Shown here piece by piece: positions 9,691 to 18,846 of a stretch of 64,000 nt of DNA. The notes beneath the pieces were generated by a model, which had not been told where the DNA came from, ran no database searches, and saw only the letters and a program-made list of their open reading frames with translations. A program made the translations under genes and the position numbers. This stretch comes from Anaerolineae bacterium (GTDB lineage: Bacteria > Chloroflexota > Anaerolineae > Anaerolineales > Anaerolineaceae): the NCBI GenBank assembly GCA_013178185.1, contig JABLXC010000010.1, forward strand, positions 37,874 through 101,873. The letters run 5' to 3'. Position 1 is the stretch's first letter; each line of letters opens with the position of its first letter.

Positions 9691-10008
9691 TCAGATGCTG
9701 GCTCCCAATGCGGTCAGCATGGTTGGCAGGCCTGCAACACCACCAGCGCCGGCACCGTAACCGAGAGCCTGTTTCCAGTTCTCCTTGATTTGCATGAAAC
9801 CGAAGAGGCCCAGCGCGCCGGAGATGATGAATGCGACACCCGAGTCGTACATTTGGTTGAAGAAAAGATTGTACGCTTGGCCGCCCAGGGAGTTCAGGTT
9901 GGTAGGTGCCGTTGCCGCTGAAGCCACTTCACATGCAACCATTGCGATCACCAGCAACGCCAGTTTCTGTACGTTTTGAGAGATTTTGTGCGCCTTGAGT
10001 TTATTCAT
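9691..10008 (-). CDS. traA: TraA-type propilin
   Basis: 105 residues. A leader with a hydrophobic core (LALLVIAMVACEVASAA) precedes the mature part, which has two membrane segments (about 55-72, GVAFIISGALGLFGF, and the glycine-rich GYGAGAGGVAGLPTMLTAL near the end). Size, hydrophobicity and position directly before traL identify the pilus subunit. After leader cleavage the mature pilin would be about 70 residues and would polymerise into the conjugative pilus. A good ribosome site (AAGGAA on the minus strand) lies just before the start. Confidence 0.83.
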   Translation of the reverse strand: MNKLKAHKISQNVQKLALLVIAMVACEVASAATAPTNLNSLGGQAYNLFFNQMYDSGVAFIISGALGLFGFMQIKENWKQALGYGAGAGGVAGLPTMLTALGASI

Positions 10009-10017
10009 ATTGGTTCC

Positions 10018-10707
10018 TTATTGATTAAGTATTGATACGATTTGTTGTTCCTTGAACCCGTCGATTCGCGTTCCATCGATATACAACGTCGGAGTTCCAA
10101 CAACCCCCAGTTTCCCTACCAATTCACCGTGTGCTTTCAATTTCCGTTTGCCCTCCTCACAAACTGACTTAATGCTCGGTGATTTTGTATATAGCAAAGA
10201 CAGGTCCTGTACCGGGGCTGGCGAGCACAGGACCTGATTGAGTCTTTCATTCCCGGAAGCAACGCCACCAGTAACGAAAAACACAACTCTTTTCACGTTG
10301 TGATATTTTGAAATGAATTCTTCGTATTTTTGGCAGTACCCACAGTTCGGCGACACAAACTCATAGATCGTATGTGAGATGTTGCTTCCGATATTTATGA
10401 CTACTGCATCTTTCTCGTATTTGTTGATTAAATTGTTCAACGCATCTGTTGTATGCGTTTCTGTAATGGGCGTGCCGGTGATTGAATAAAATTCACCGAA
10501 GAAGATCACTTTTGCTATGGGGTCGTAGTAGAAGACATTTTTCCCAGAGGTAATGGTGAACAATCCATTTGAAGGAGACGTGCTAACATCGTCAATAGGT
10601 GTGTTTGGAAGCGCTTTCTGTACTTCGCTTCTCACACTATCTAGATTCTCGTCTGCGATCGCGCCCTCAGCGATGGCAAAGAGCATTAGTGCTAGCAGGG
10701 TTTTCAT
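10018..10707 (-). CDS. DsbC-like periplasmic disulfide isomerase
   Basis: 229 residues with a signal peptide (about 1-18, ending EGAIA). The thioredoxin-fold active site is CGYC near residue 122 (FVSPNCGYCQKYEEF), and the cis-proline loop is VGTPTLYIDG near 205. The N-terminal dimerisation-like region precedes the catalytic domain as in DsbC. F-type plasmids often carry their own DsbC to fold the cysteine-rich TraU and TraN proteins, both encoded downstream here. Its start overlaps the LysM gene by four bases. Confidence 0.87.
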   Translation of the reverse strand: MKTLLALMLFAIAEGAIADENLDSVRSEVQKALPNTPIDDVSTSPSNGLFTITSGKNVFYYDPIAKVIFFGEFYSITGTPITETHTTDALNNLINKYEKDAVVINIGSNISHTIYEFVSPNCGYCQKYEEFISKYHNVKRVVFFVTGGVASGNERLNQVLCSPAPVQDLSLLYTKSPSIKSVCEEGKRKLKAHGELVGKLGVVGTPTLYIDGTRIDGFKEQQIVSILNQ

Positions 10708-11252
10708 TCTTTTGTCCTCGATACTCTCGGATCCTTCGGCATGAGTGTCCTGAGCAGTTTGCCGTCTATGAGAGTTGTTGAATCGACCTTCATTGTCTTG
10801 ATACTTGCCGTCCTTCTCTCCTGATCGACGATCATCTTCACTGGCACTAACTGGTAACCTCCATCATTGAATACGGTTGTTTCTTCAGACTGTGGTACCA
10901 GTGGCAACTGCGAATTTGATTGCTTAGCAGCAGTTTTTGGTACTGATGGCTTTGGTTTTGAAGTGCTTGGGGATGGGGTTAATGATTTTGGCCTGTCGGA
11001 TACCAATTGCTGGTTACGGATGCATTCCCATTTTTCGGGGATGACTACAGTGCTAGGCAACATAAGCAAATTCGGATTTATTAGCTCCGGGTTGGCCTTG
11101 TGAATGCAATGCCACAGAAATGGATCTCCATATTTCCTTTCTGCAATGTCCCAAAGGGTATCACCGGGCGTAACGCGGATTTGTTCAGCTTTTACTGGAG
11201 ATATAGCGCCAGCCAAAAGTACGCAAAGAAGATATAAGATATATGGATGCAT
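10704..11252 (-). CDS. Secreted LysM-domain protein, first gene of the tra operon
   Basis: About 182 residues. A signal peptide is followed by a LysM motif (EQIRVTPGDTLWDIAERKYGD, split here as EQIRVTPGDT and LWDIAERKYGD) that binds peptidoglycan, then a Pro/Ser/Lys-rich linker and a beta-rich C-terminus. It probably helps seat the transfer apparatus in the cell wall. ATG 11252 is preferred; a GTG at 11261 is an alternative and neither has a clear ribosome site. An imperfect copy of the 18-bp operator overlaps the start codon, so repression would block both transcription and initiation of the whole operon. Confidence 0.72.
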   Translation of the reverse strand: MHPYILYLLCVLLAGAISPVKAEQIRVTPGDTLWDIAERKYGDPFLWHCIHKANPELINPNLLMLPSTVVIPEKWECIRNQQLVSDRPKSLTPSPSTSKPKPSVPKTAAKQSNSQLPLVPQSEETTVFNDGGYQLVPVKMIVDQERRTASIKTMKVDSTTLIDGKLLRTLMPKDPRVSRTKE

Positions 11253-11256
11253 ATAG
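11239..11256. promoter_or_regulatory. Imperfect 18-bp operator over the tra operon start
   Basis: ATATATGGATGCATATAG matches the consensus CTATATG-NNNN-CATATAG with one arm mismatch. It overlaps the ATG of the LysM gene and lies 38 bp, centre to centre, from the perfect site at 11277. Binding by a neighbouring RHH protein is inferred. Confidence 0.55.
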
Positions 11257-11276
11257 TACACAGTATTAAACTAGGA

Positions 11277-11294
11277 CTATATGAAAACATATAG
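11277..11294. promoter_or_regulatory. Perfect 18-bp operator upstream of the tra operon
   Basis: CTATATGAAAACATATAG: 7-bp inverted arms around AAAA. It lies between the tra operon and the RHH gene that ends at 11319. It is identical to the site before vbhA-fic at 60420, 49 kb away, which makes a chance palindrome unlikely. Confidence 0.7.
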
Positions 11295-11318
11295 CACTCT
11301 TGAATTGAGCGCAATATT

Positions 11319-11633
11319 TTATTTTTTGTCCTGGCAATATTTGAATATGGAAGTGTAGATAATCCGATTTTGGGACACGCCATCAATGTCCGCATATCGC
11401 TTAACATGCTTGATCAAGGAATCATCAAACCAATATGAACGGTATTTTCCCGGTTCAGGTGAGGTCAGGTATTCTTGGTGGGTTTCTGCAATTTCAGAGC
11501 GGTATGCGAGGAAGATGGTAAGTGCTGTATTTACCACCTGGCTAATTGTTGAATTGGTTGTGCGGGCAATGTTTAATAATTGTTCGTGTTGGGCCGTGGT
11601 TGTTTTGATCTGTTTAATACTTGCTTTTGGCAT
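11319..11633 (-). CDS. RHH (TraY-like) DNA-binding regulator, copy 1
   Basis: 104 residues. Two RHH-type units can be seen: an N-terminal one (SIKQIKTTTAQHEQLLNIA, then NSTISQVVNTALTIFL) and a C-terminal one where strand YRSYWFDD is followed by two helices (SLIKHVKRYADID, VSQNRIIYTSIFKYC). It is paralogous to the 120-residue gene just upstream in the second half. Tandem RHH proteins include TraY of F, which binds the tra promoter and oriT. A copy of the 18-bp operator lies 14 bp before its start, so autoregulation is likely. The exact role is inferred from context. Confidence 0.62.
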   Translation of the reverse strand: MPKASIKQIKTTTAQHEQLLNIARTTNSTISQVVNTALTIFLAYRSEIAETHQEYLTSPEPGKYRSYWFDDSLIKHVKRYADIDGVSQNRIIYTSIFKYCQDKK

Positions 11634-11646
11634 GCGAAACCCCTCG

Positions 11647-11664
11647 CTATACGAAAACGTATAG
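11647..11664. promoter_or_regulatory. 18-bp operator before RHH gene copy 1
   Basis: CTATACGAAAACGTATAG keeps the 7-4-7 layout; T to C and A to G changes occur symmetrically in both arms, which supports a dimeric recognition site. It sits 14 bp upstream of the start at 11633, next to the ribosome site AGGGG. Confidence 0.68.
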
Positions 11665-11700
11665 TGGCAAGTATCAGCGAGGGTTTCAAGATTGCCCCTT

Positions 11701-12063
11701 TTAGGGGAGGTATTCTTTTCTCTTGAGGAAGTAGACGAACGCGGAGAATAGCACTCGGTTTTCGGGCACGTTGTCCTTAACCGCCAGCGCCTTAACTTCT
11801 TCTATCAATTGGGAATCCAGCCACATTGACACGTATTTCGAATGGTTCTCCGCGTCCTTCGAGGTGGTCTCAGAGGCGAAATAGAAAATGGACTTACCGT
11901 ACTGGTTTTTGTATTCGAGAAACCAGGCAATAGCTTCTTCGTAGGTTTCTCTGAGAGTGTCTTTATGATCTTCGGTATAGCTCTTGATTGCATCCATTAC
12001 ATTTTCGGGGATTGGAACCGATTTTATTGTTTTCTCTTGGGGCGTCGAAGCGTTCTTTTTCAC
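11701..12063 (-). CDS. RHH (TraY-like) DNA-binding regulator, copy 2
   Basis: 120 residues: a basic N-terminus, a first RHH-like unit (IKSVPIPENVMDAIKSY, then TLRETYEEAIAWFLEY) and a second one (YVSMWLDSQLIEEVKALAV, VPENRVLFSAFVYFL). The last 40 residues align without gaps to copy 1. Upstream there is no 18-bp operator, but a different small palindrome, CTATCCTTGATAG, lies at 12070-12082, just before the start. The pair probably regulates transfer genes; whether both bind the same operator is unknown. Confidence 0.6.
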   Translation of the reverse strand: MKKNASTPQEKTIKSVPIPENVMDAIKSYTEDHKDTLRETYEEAIAWFLEYKNQYGKSIFYFASETTSKDAENHSKYVSMWLDSQLIEEVKALAVKDNVPENRVLFSAFVYFLKRKEYLP

Positions 12064-12361
12064 ACGTTTCTATCCTTGATAGATGGAGGCAAGGGATCAC
12101 CCGTATTGTACGTTAAATAGCCTAATGATAGTAGTCCGTACCACCAGTAGAATACGCGCTAACGAAACCTTCAGGGGATGAGCGTCGTCTTTAATATTGT
12201 ATTGTTGGCTGGGCTTGTATCGGGGACTGCGAATGGAATGTTTGCTCTATTAAAATAGCTCCATTAATGTGTTTTAGCTAATGATGCTGAACACAATTAT
12301 TGGAGCGTAATCCATAGATCAATCTACATGTTTCGGGCTGCCTAGCAGTTTGTATTTTGCC
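12064..12361. other. Intergenic region upstream of the RHH genes
   Basis: About 300 bp, AT-rich, with the CTATCCTTGATAG palindrome at 12070-12082 as the only structure seen. It should hold the promoter for the RHH genes and the 3' end of the P450 transcript. No coding signal was seen. Confidence 0.4.
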
Positions 12362-13672
12362 CTATACAGCGTGAACTTTAAGATTGAACGGCGCTGGTGT
12401 GAGAGTCATTACCGGCGCTGGCTGGAGAGGTTTGTTGTCGGTGTATTCGATGTCATATTTTCCGATAATTCGCCAAAGTAATATCGCTGCTTCAGCCATG
12501 GCAAAGTGTTCACCAATGCAAGTTCGCTTTCCACCGCCGAAGGGTATAAAAGCAAATCGAGGTAATGTTTTTTCAAATTCCTCGTTCCAACGTTGAGGAA
12601 TAAATTTTTCAGGTTCTTTATAGAACCTCTCATCCCGTCCCATCGCATAAGGACTGATAACAACGGCAAAGGATTTTGGGATTTTGACACCGCCGATTTG
12701 TGTGTCGACTAATGGTTCCCTTCCGATGATGTATGCAGGTGGGTACAGACGAAGGGTCTCTCGCAATACACCCCTAGTGAGTGGAAGCTTCACCAATGAG
12801 TTGTAGTCAAGATTCTGAGGGTCCAGGGTTGACCACTCCATACGGAGTGTCGCAATCAGATGCGGATGTTGCGAGAGAAGGTATAGTGCCCAGGATACTG
12901 TGATTGATGTAGTGTCATGCCCGGCCAAGATCAGCGTGATGAGTTCATCTCTGATCTCATTGTCATCCAAGCCGCCGCTTCCTTCGTCTCTTGCATTGAC
13001 CAGTTTATCGAGCAGTGTTTTGTCGTCGTTTTTTGCCCGAACATTATTTATGAATTGCTTAACAATTGTCTCTAGCTTTGTGAGAGCCGCCCAATAGTCT
13101 TTGTTAATTTTGCTTGGCCATTTACTTTGAAACCCGAAAGGCCGGACGACTCGAAGTGAGAATTGAGACTCAAGTTGTTTAATGCACTCTACTATTTGCT
13201 TTTTGACGTCTGCGAACTCAACGTTGAACAGGCACGCATTAAGAACATTTAATGTTATTTCCATCATGCTTTGGTGGACAGAAATGCACTCACCGGTACG
13301 CCAAGTGCATACATACTGGTCCACTTCACTAATCATTTGGGAGAAGTATGTTTGAACGGTTTTGCTCTGGAATGCTGGCGCCATCAACTTACGGTGTTTC
13401 TTCCAGATAGTGCCTTCCGATATCACCAATCCCTGCCCGAAAATATCATCGAACCGGCTCCAAAAGCCGCGATTCTTTATGAAAATATTTTCTGGATCCA
13501 ATAGCACCTGAGCGATGAGCTGGGGGTCGGACACCATATAGTTTACGCCCATCAGTAACCGGAAACGGGTAACGTCTCCGAGTGTGCTGATATGACGTAG
13601 TGTTTCGACTCGATGGGATACAAACGGCTTAAAGTAACCAAATAACCAATGATTTTCGATTGTCGCTGACAT
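12362..13672 (-). CDS. Cytochrome P450 monooxygenase
   Basis: 436 residues, normal for a soluble bacterial P450. The I-helix oxygen-activation motif is AGHDTT (about 250-255), the ExxR motif is ETLR (about 306) and the haem loop is FGGGKRTCIG (about 377-386) with the cysteine thiolate ligand. The overall style resembles fatty-acid or terpene-hydroxylating P450s (CYP4/CYP102-like), but the substrate cannot be read from sequence. It follows the TonB receptor gene by 14 bp on the same strand, so they form an operon: the receptor may import the hydrophobic or chelated substrate that the P450 oxidises. No ferredoxin or reductase gene is adjacent, so electron donors must come from elsewhere. Confidence 0.93.
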   Translation of the reverse strand: MSATIENHWLFGYFKPFVSHRVETLRHISTLGDVTRFRLLMGVNYMVSDPQLIAQVLLDPENIFIKNRGFWSRFDDIFGQGLVISEGTIWKKHRKLMAPAFQSKTVQTYFSQMISEVDQYVCTWRTGECISVHQSMMEITLNVLNACLFNVEFADVKKQIVECIKQLESQFSLRVVRPFGFQSKWPSKINKDYWAALTKLETIVKQFINNVRAKNDDKTLLDKLVNARDEGSGGLDDNEIRDELITLILAGHDTTSITVSWALYLLSQHPHLIATLRMEWSTLDPQNLDYNSLVKLPLTRGVLRETLRLYPPAYIIGREPLVDTQIGGVKIPKSFAVVISPYAMGRDERFYKEPEKFIPQRWNEEFEKTLPRFAFIPFGGGKRTCIGEHFAMAEAAILLWRIIGKYDIEYTDNKPLQPAPVMTLTPAPFNLKVHAV

Positions 13673-13686
13673 TGGACTTCTCCTTA

Positions 13687-15822
13687 TTAGAATTCTACAT
13701 TCATTCCCAGTAGCAGCTCTGTATTGTCTTCTCGTTTCCCACTATCGGGCTGGCCAGCAGTATATTGGCCGTAATTGTAATCGTCGTGGTGTTGCCGAAT
13801 CATTCCTTCCAGTTCAACCGGCCCCATACTCTTTGCCAAGCGGATATCGAATCGGGACATGTTGGACAGTGTCTCCCCCGTAGTGAATGCGATGGGTGAG
13901 GTTGCATAGTATCCGGCGGACAGCAAAAGACCATTAGAAAATGGTTTGATCGCATAAATTGAGCCGCCGGTGAAATCATAGTCGTTATAGTCGGCCGGTT
14001 CATCGGAATCACTGTTTAGGTAGAACACAGATCCGCCGATTGTCACGTCCGAAATACGAATCTTCAAGGCAAAATCTACACCGTCTCTATCAAAGTCTGT
14101 GGTTGGTATGTTTGCCAGGTCTTGATAGTTGAGGATGTCTTTTAGTGCTTCGACAAAGTACCTTGCCTCGAATTCGAATGAATCCTGGATGTAGTAGTAG
14201 TTGATTTCTGTGCTTGTAATTGTTTCAACGTGATCTTCATCCTGGTATAGCGGGGCATAGGTGAGGAACGCTGACTGCTTTGTGGAACCATATACCGGCT
14301 CCGAGAAATATGTCGGCACCTGGTTGTAATCTATGATTTCAATGCCATCTATCAAACGTTTACCTTGGCTGTGGACCAGTTTGACTGCGTTGTTGTCGTC
14401 AAAGTGATAGGTCAATCCTATCCGCGGCGAAAACTGTGGGTTCGATAATTCATATCCTAACGACTCCACAAACACGCCAGCGTTTAGTGTGGCATTGTTT
14501 ACCGGTTTAAACTCGGCATTGGTAAAGAACTTTGACTTTTGGAGAGTGGTCTTTCCGTCACCATAAGTGGCGGACTCCATCCAACGGTAATCAAATTGGA
14601 GGTAACTTGATATGCGTACTGCGGTAGAGGCCTGCCAAATATCTGAAAGACCGCCAGTATAGGTACGGTGGTGATACTCAATAGCGGTATCACCGCAGAC
14701 ATTTGTGGAAGATTCAGGGTCGTTTGATAGGTTAGTAATGATTCCATACGCTCGCGTAAGCTCATCTACCGATGCAGGAGGTATAGGTCCCCCATTTAAC
14801 ATTGCACCAACTAATGCTGGGTTATCCCGGTAGAGTTCGCCTAGCTCAGGCAGATAGAAGGCCTTCGGGGCGCAGGTAGGCCAACGGTAATCCCAGTCTT
14901 TGTCGTTGGCTGAACCTGTTACAGATATGACATGTTTTTCGGTGGAAATGGTGTAGTTCAGGGATGTCAGAAGCGTATCCATGGAGGCGACGGGATAGTC
15001 TAAACCGTATGCGCTTTGTCCCAAATCATGTTCTGTTGTAATGATGGTGCCGGCTACCCCTAAATCTAAAGTATCGCCAGATTCAGTTCGAGTGAGCGAA
15101 CGAATTTTCGCGAATTGGGATTTTTGATCGTCATGCCGCTCAGCATCACTGTCTTCATACGTTTCATAGTGGTCCAAGTACGACTGTTTATATTCAATCG
15201 AGAGTGCTGTATTGCCAATTATGTTTGCTTGTCTGCCATATCCGGCCCATTCGTTTCCATTTGCTGTGGAATAGCCGGTCAAACCTGTTCCGACTACGTC
15301 ATTGGGGTTCTTTGTTTTGATGTTGATTGCACCAAAGAACGCATTCGCACCAAAGGTCGCAGATGACTGCGAGCGGATCACCTCGATGCGCTCGATATTC
15401 TCGATGGCTACCGGCAAATTTTCGTAACGGACGATCCCTACCAGGGGATTGACTTCCGATACTCCATCTACCAAAACCTGCAACCGTCTGGCCGTGGGAT
15501 AATTGGGGCCTCGATTGATGCCAAAGAAAGGCCCTTGGGTAGCAGAAAATCCGGGCACCAGGCGAATGACATCGGCCAGCGTCTTTAAACCAAGGTCTTT
15601 AATTTGCTTGGCGGTGATGACTGTTACCGCCCCTGGCGTGTCCAGAACGGACTGTTCCATTTGAGCCGGGGAAAAGGCAACCTGAGACAGAAATGCATAT
15701 TCATCGCCTTCGATTTCAGACTGAGCCAGCGAAGTCGAGATGGAATAAGCGGAGATTGTGACGAAAAACCCAATAGATTTAAGAGATGCGACTGACTTCA
15801 TGTCCATATGACCTTGGTTCAA
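13687..15822 (-). CDS. TonB-dependent outer-membrane receptor
   Basis: 711 residues with a signal peptide (about 1-34), a plug domain (about 55-165, with DTPGAVTVITAKQIKDLG and IERIEVIRSQSSATFGANAF) and a 22-strand-type barrel ending in a C-terminal aromatic (MNVEF). No obvious TonB-box consensus was identified. It imports an unknown ligand. It is transcribed with the P450 and is preceded, 124 bp upstream, by a copy of the 18-bp operator shared with the tra operon. The convergent-free arrangement with a sensor kinase and a binding protein next door suggests a ligand uptake and sensing cassette. Confidence 0.92.
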   Translation of the reverse strand: MNQGHMDMKSVASLKSIGFFVTISAYSISTSLAQSEIEGDEYAFLSQVAFSPAQMEQSVLDTPGAVTVITAKQIKDLGLKTLADVIRLVPGFSATQGPFFGINRGPNYPTARRLQVLVDGVSEVNPLVGIVRYENLPVAIENIERIEVIRSQSSATFGANAFFGAINIKTKNPNDVVGTGLTGYSTANGNEWAGYGRQANIIGNTALSIEYKQSYLDHYETYEDSDAERHDDQKSQFAKIRSLTRTESGDTLDLGVAGTIITTEHDLGQSAYGLDYPVASMDTLLTSLNYTISTEKHVISVTGSANDKDWDYRWPTCAPKAFYLPELGELYRDNPALVGAMLNGGPIPPASVDELTRAYGIITNLSNDPESSTNVCGDTAIEYHHRTYTGGLSDIWQASTAVRISSYLQFDYRWMESATYGDGKTTLQKSKFFTNAEFKPVNNATLNAGVFVESLGYELSNPQFSPRIGLTYHFDDNNAVKLVHSQGKRLIDGIEIIDYNQVPTYFSEPVYGSTKQSAFLTYAPLYQDEDHVETITSTEINYYYIQDSFEFEARYFVEALKDILNYQDLANIPTTDFDRDGVDFALKIRISDVTIGGSVFYLNSDSDEPADYNDYDFTGGSIYAIKPFSNGLLLSAGYYATSPIAFTTGETLSNMSRFDIRLAKSMGPVELEGMIRQHHDDYNYGQYTAGQPDSGKREDNTELLLGMNVEF

Positions 15823-15945
15823 AGAGAACGGAAAAAAAGCGCTCTATGTTAGCAAACTACCTCAAAATAAATGTAACCAAACGTAGCCGTGTCTCACGGT
15901 CTGTTACAAAAGGGCACTTTTAGATTGATTAGGTGCGCAGTGTGG

Positions 15946-15963
15946 CTATATAACCACATATAG
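15946..15963. promoter_or_regulatory. Variant 18-bp operator upstream of TonB receptor
   Basis: CTATATAACCACATATAG has the same 7-4-7 layout as the tra operators, with one arm mismatch and a different spacer (ACCA). It lies 124 bp before the receptor start. It falls in the otherwise featureless 15823-16138 intergenic region, which must also carry the receptor promoter. Confidence 0.5.
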
Positions 15964-16138
15964 TATACCGCGTCACGTTTCCATGTTCATGCACTATGAA
16001 TAGACGAGCATGTATATAGAACAGGAATTCTATTTGAGTCCTGCAATGATAAGGGACATCCAGGTGGCCACTGTCGAACTGTTCTATTCCGAGGCATAAG
16101 GCTCGAAAGTCCTTAGATGCCGGCTATTGGTTTTGTGG

Positions 16139-18022
16139 TTATTCCTTTTTCAGGTTCGTCAGTATAGTGACGATAGTGTTTTTTGAGCCATGAATCGCAG
16201 TCAATATGTGAGTCAGGTCTCTTTCCGAGATAGGTTTGCGCAAGACGTATCTTAGGCCGCCATCCGATTCGATGATTTGATCCAGTTCCTGGAGCACGGC
16301 CGGCTGGACATGGGCGGTGACGCAGACCACATTCAATTCAAATGGTCTCAGTGCTTCAATAACTTCTGTTCCTGAAAGGGCAGGCATTGAATAGTCGACG
16401 AACACAATGTCCGGCATGATTTTAGGTGTTTTTTGGGAGGCCTCGATTGGATCTACAAAGGAATAGCATTCGATTCCACGCTTATTCAGCAGGCGTTCTA
16501 GCACAAAACAATTGTTCGGATTGTCATCGATGACGACGGCAGTGAGCCCTTCGAAATTCTGAGAGTTGTTCTGATCTCGGGTGATGGACCCCATTTTGAC
16601 GGGTAACCTGATCTCAATACGGGTACCAATGTTTCGCTTTGATTCCAGTTTAATGTCACCATCCAAGAAACGCACAAGTGAGCCGACTAAGGCAAGTCCG
16701 ATACCTTTGCCTTCGATCTTCTGATTTTCCCTGAAGCCTACTTTGAAAACATTGGATAGGGCTGGATCGGAAATGCCACATCCTGTGTCTTGAACGGCAG
16801 AGACGAGATAGTACAGTCCTCCTTCGGACTCAATATTCCATTCCATGGTTATGTTCCCATGGTCTGTAAATTTGAATGCGTTGCTCAACACGTTTGAGAA
16901 TATACGTATGAATTTGGGTTCATCGGAAATGAAGTGTAGCCCGGTTAGCTCGTTGTGGCTGTTCGACGTTTTGAGAATGAACTCTATATCTTTTGTGTTT
17001 TGGCCTTGAAAGATGGTGTACAGATTGTCGAAAAACGCCTCAATAGAGAATGGGTTCTCCTGATATACGTAGCCGCCCGTATCCATAAGTGACACATCCA
17101 CCAATTGATCCAACACAGAAATCAGTTGTTCGGTAGATGCGGTACAAATATTCACAAGATGAGCGATATTTTCAAAAGCCTGTACTGTATCGGTTTGCTC
17201 TTTAAGCAAGTGGAGTATTGGCCCCAGAGAATTAAGCGGTTGCCTCAATTCGTGAGATACGAATTCTAGCATTGTTCTTTTGTAGGTATCCGCTGCTTTC
17301 AGATCATCAAGCGCTGTTATGACTGATTCCGCGATTTGGTGAATTTGGTCATCCAGATTGTTAAGTTCGGCTATGTAACCGTCTTTTTCCGGCTGCAAGT
17401 ATTTTCCCGTGCTGAGTGATTTGAGCGATTGGATTCTCGCTCCAATGTATCGTTTCATGTAAATAATTATGCAGATAAAAAGTAAAGCAACGATAAGGTT
17501 TGCACCCATGAATATAAGCTGATGATAAAAAAGCGATCGTTCAGTTCGTTCTTGCCAGGTATGTTGGGTAATTTGAATAACGGCGCTTCCCAGCATTCTC
17601 GTCTGCGCTTGAGAGGAAACTTGCCCTTCAATTTCATCAAGCGAAATCACTCTATCGTCTACAATATCAATCTTTCTTGAAACAACTGATATTCCTTCAC
17701 TTTGTGTATCTATTGCATCTGCCTGATAGGTAATTAGGTGGCCTTTGGAGTCTAGGATCTCGATCGAGTGTACATAGTCGGAGTTCGCGATTTGCTTAGC
17801 AACTCGCACGATTTCTGCTGTATCAGAGGTGGCTAACGGGTATAGAAGTCTCGGCGGTATCGAATCTGCCAACTCCTTAAGAATGTAGGTTTCGTTTGCC
17901 TTTGCAGTTTCCCGTGTATATGTGAAATGCACATAATTTTGGGATACGAAAAGGATGGTTACCACGAGTGCCATCGTCAACAACGCAATGGTCGGCAATT
18001 TGAAGGGCGGTTTAAGCATCAT
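16139..18022 (-). CDS. Hybrid sensor histidine kinase with receiver domain
   Basis: 627 residues. Two membrane helices (about 10-28 and 167-188) bracket a periplasmic sensor region of about 135 residues. Then come a HAMP-like linker, the phospho-acceptor box EFVSHELRQPLN (His near 256), the ATP-binding N box NVLSNAFKF, G1 DTGCGI and G2 GKGIGLALV, and a C-terminal receiver (about 505-620) with acidic pocket IDDNPNN, phosphorylated Asp in FVDYSMP and the LRKP lysine. No output DNA-binding domain is fused. The start overlaps the upstream binding-protein gene by four bases, so the binding protein probably presents the ligand to the sensor domain. Confidence 0.93.
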   Translation of the reverse strand: MMLKPPFKLPTIALLTMALVVTILFVSQNYVHFTYTRETAKANETYILKELADSIPPRLLYPLATSDTAEIVRVAKQIANSDYVHSIEILDSKGHLITYQADAIDTQSEGISVVSRKIDIVDDRVISLDEIEGQVSSQAQTRMLGSAVIQITQHTWQERTERSLFYHQLIFMGANLIVALLFICIIIYMKRYIGARIQSLKSLSTGKYLQPEKDGYIAELNNLDDQIHQIAESVITALDDLKAADTYKRTMLEFVSHELRQPLNSLGPILHLLKEQTDTVQAFENIAHLVNICTASTEQLISVLDQLVDVSLMDTGGYVYQENPFSIEAFFDNLYTIFQGQNTKDIEFILKTSNSHNELTGLHFISDEPKFIRIFSNVLSNAFKFTDHGNITMEWNIESEGGLYYLVSAVQDTGCGISDPALSNVFKVGFRENQKIEGKGIGLALVGSLVRFLDGDIKLESKRNIGTRIEIRLPVKMGSITRDQNNSQNFEGLTAVVIDDNPNNCFVLERLLNKRGIECYSFVDPIEASQKTPKIMPDIVFVDYSMPALSGTEVIEALRPFELNVVCVTAHVQPAVLQELDQIIESDGGLRYVLRKPISERDLTHILTAIHGSKNTIVTILTNLKKE

Positions 18023-18831
18023 TTGCCCCTCACTGCAATGTTGAGTTTGTCGGCTAGGTTCCTGTCCACCTGAACTTCCGCCTCTGGGAAAATTTCGCTT
18101 TGTGCGCCAGCGCCGCTGACAATTGCTAGCACCACAGCCGCTGTTCGCTCAGCTATGGTTTCTTTGGTAGTGAAAACAGTTAATGTGGAGCCCTTGTTGA
18201 TAAGGGCTCTATTGGTTGCTATGACGGGAATTCGATTTCGATAGAGGGATTCGAGAACGAATAAGATTGTGTTCTGGTTGTAGATGTCTCGGTTTTCAGA
18301 CACCAGCATCAAGTCTGGCTGATCAGCCCGATAGATGGCGGAAAGTGTTTTGTATATATCGTTTGCTGATAGCGGATATGTGGTGAGCTTTACCCCGGCT
18401 TTCTCTAACAAATCTAAATATTGGTCTTCCCCGCCACTTCGAATATAGCCAATGGACCTATTCGGAAAGTGTTTTTCTATGGCTTCCCTGAGCGCGCCGG
18501 GACTGGGGTCAGAATATATGACGTGCTGAGGGCGGTTATCGATTTGAAGCTTTGCGAAGGAGTCAAATGACACATAGGTAGCAAGCGCAATCTGTTTCTT
18601 GTTTGCTACGTTTTGAAGTGGCGTGTTTCCGACAGTTATGACGGTATCGGAGTCGCCGTATTTTGAGGGGTTGATAGCGATCTGTTGCCCGTTGAGTTTC
18701 TTGGCAACATCATTTGCGAATTCGACAGCGGATGGTGTTTCCGCTGTTAGAATTACAATTTGTGCATGAGTTTGAATTGCGAATAGGAGTAGAAGAATTC
18801 CTATGAGTGATCGCAACTTGAAACCTAGCAC
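18019..18831 (-). CDS. Periplasmic ABC-type substrate-binding-like protein
   Basis: 270 residues with a signal peptide (about 1-23, ending THAQ). The fold pattern (alternating strands and helices, GYIRSGGEDQYLDLLEKAGV, PDLMLVSENRD, RIPVIATNRALINKG) fits the ABC substrate-binding family often annotated with TonB receptors and hybrid kinases. No permease or ATPase gene is nearby, so it more likely acts as a ligand receptor for the kinase encoded downstream with a four-base overlap than as a transporter part. Ligand unknown. Confidence 0.75.
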   Translation of the reverse strand: MLGFKLRSLIGILLLLFAIQTHAQIVILTAETPSAVEFANDVAKKLNGQQIAINPSKYGDSDTVITVGNTPLQNVANKKQIALATYVSFDSFAKLQIDNRPQHVIYSDPSPGALREAIEKHFPNRSIGYIRSGGEDQYLDLLEKAGVKLTTYPLSANDIYKTLSAIYRADQPDLMLVSENRDIYNQNTILFVLESLYRNRIPVIATNRALINKGSTLTVFTTKETIAERTAAVVLAIVSGAGAQSEIFPEAEVQVDRNLADKLNIAVRGK

Positions 18832-18846
18832 ATCGGACCTTCTGGC

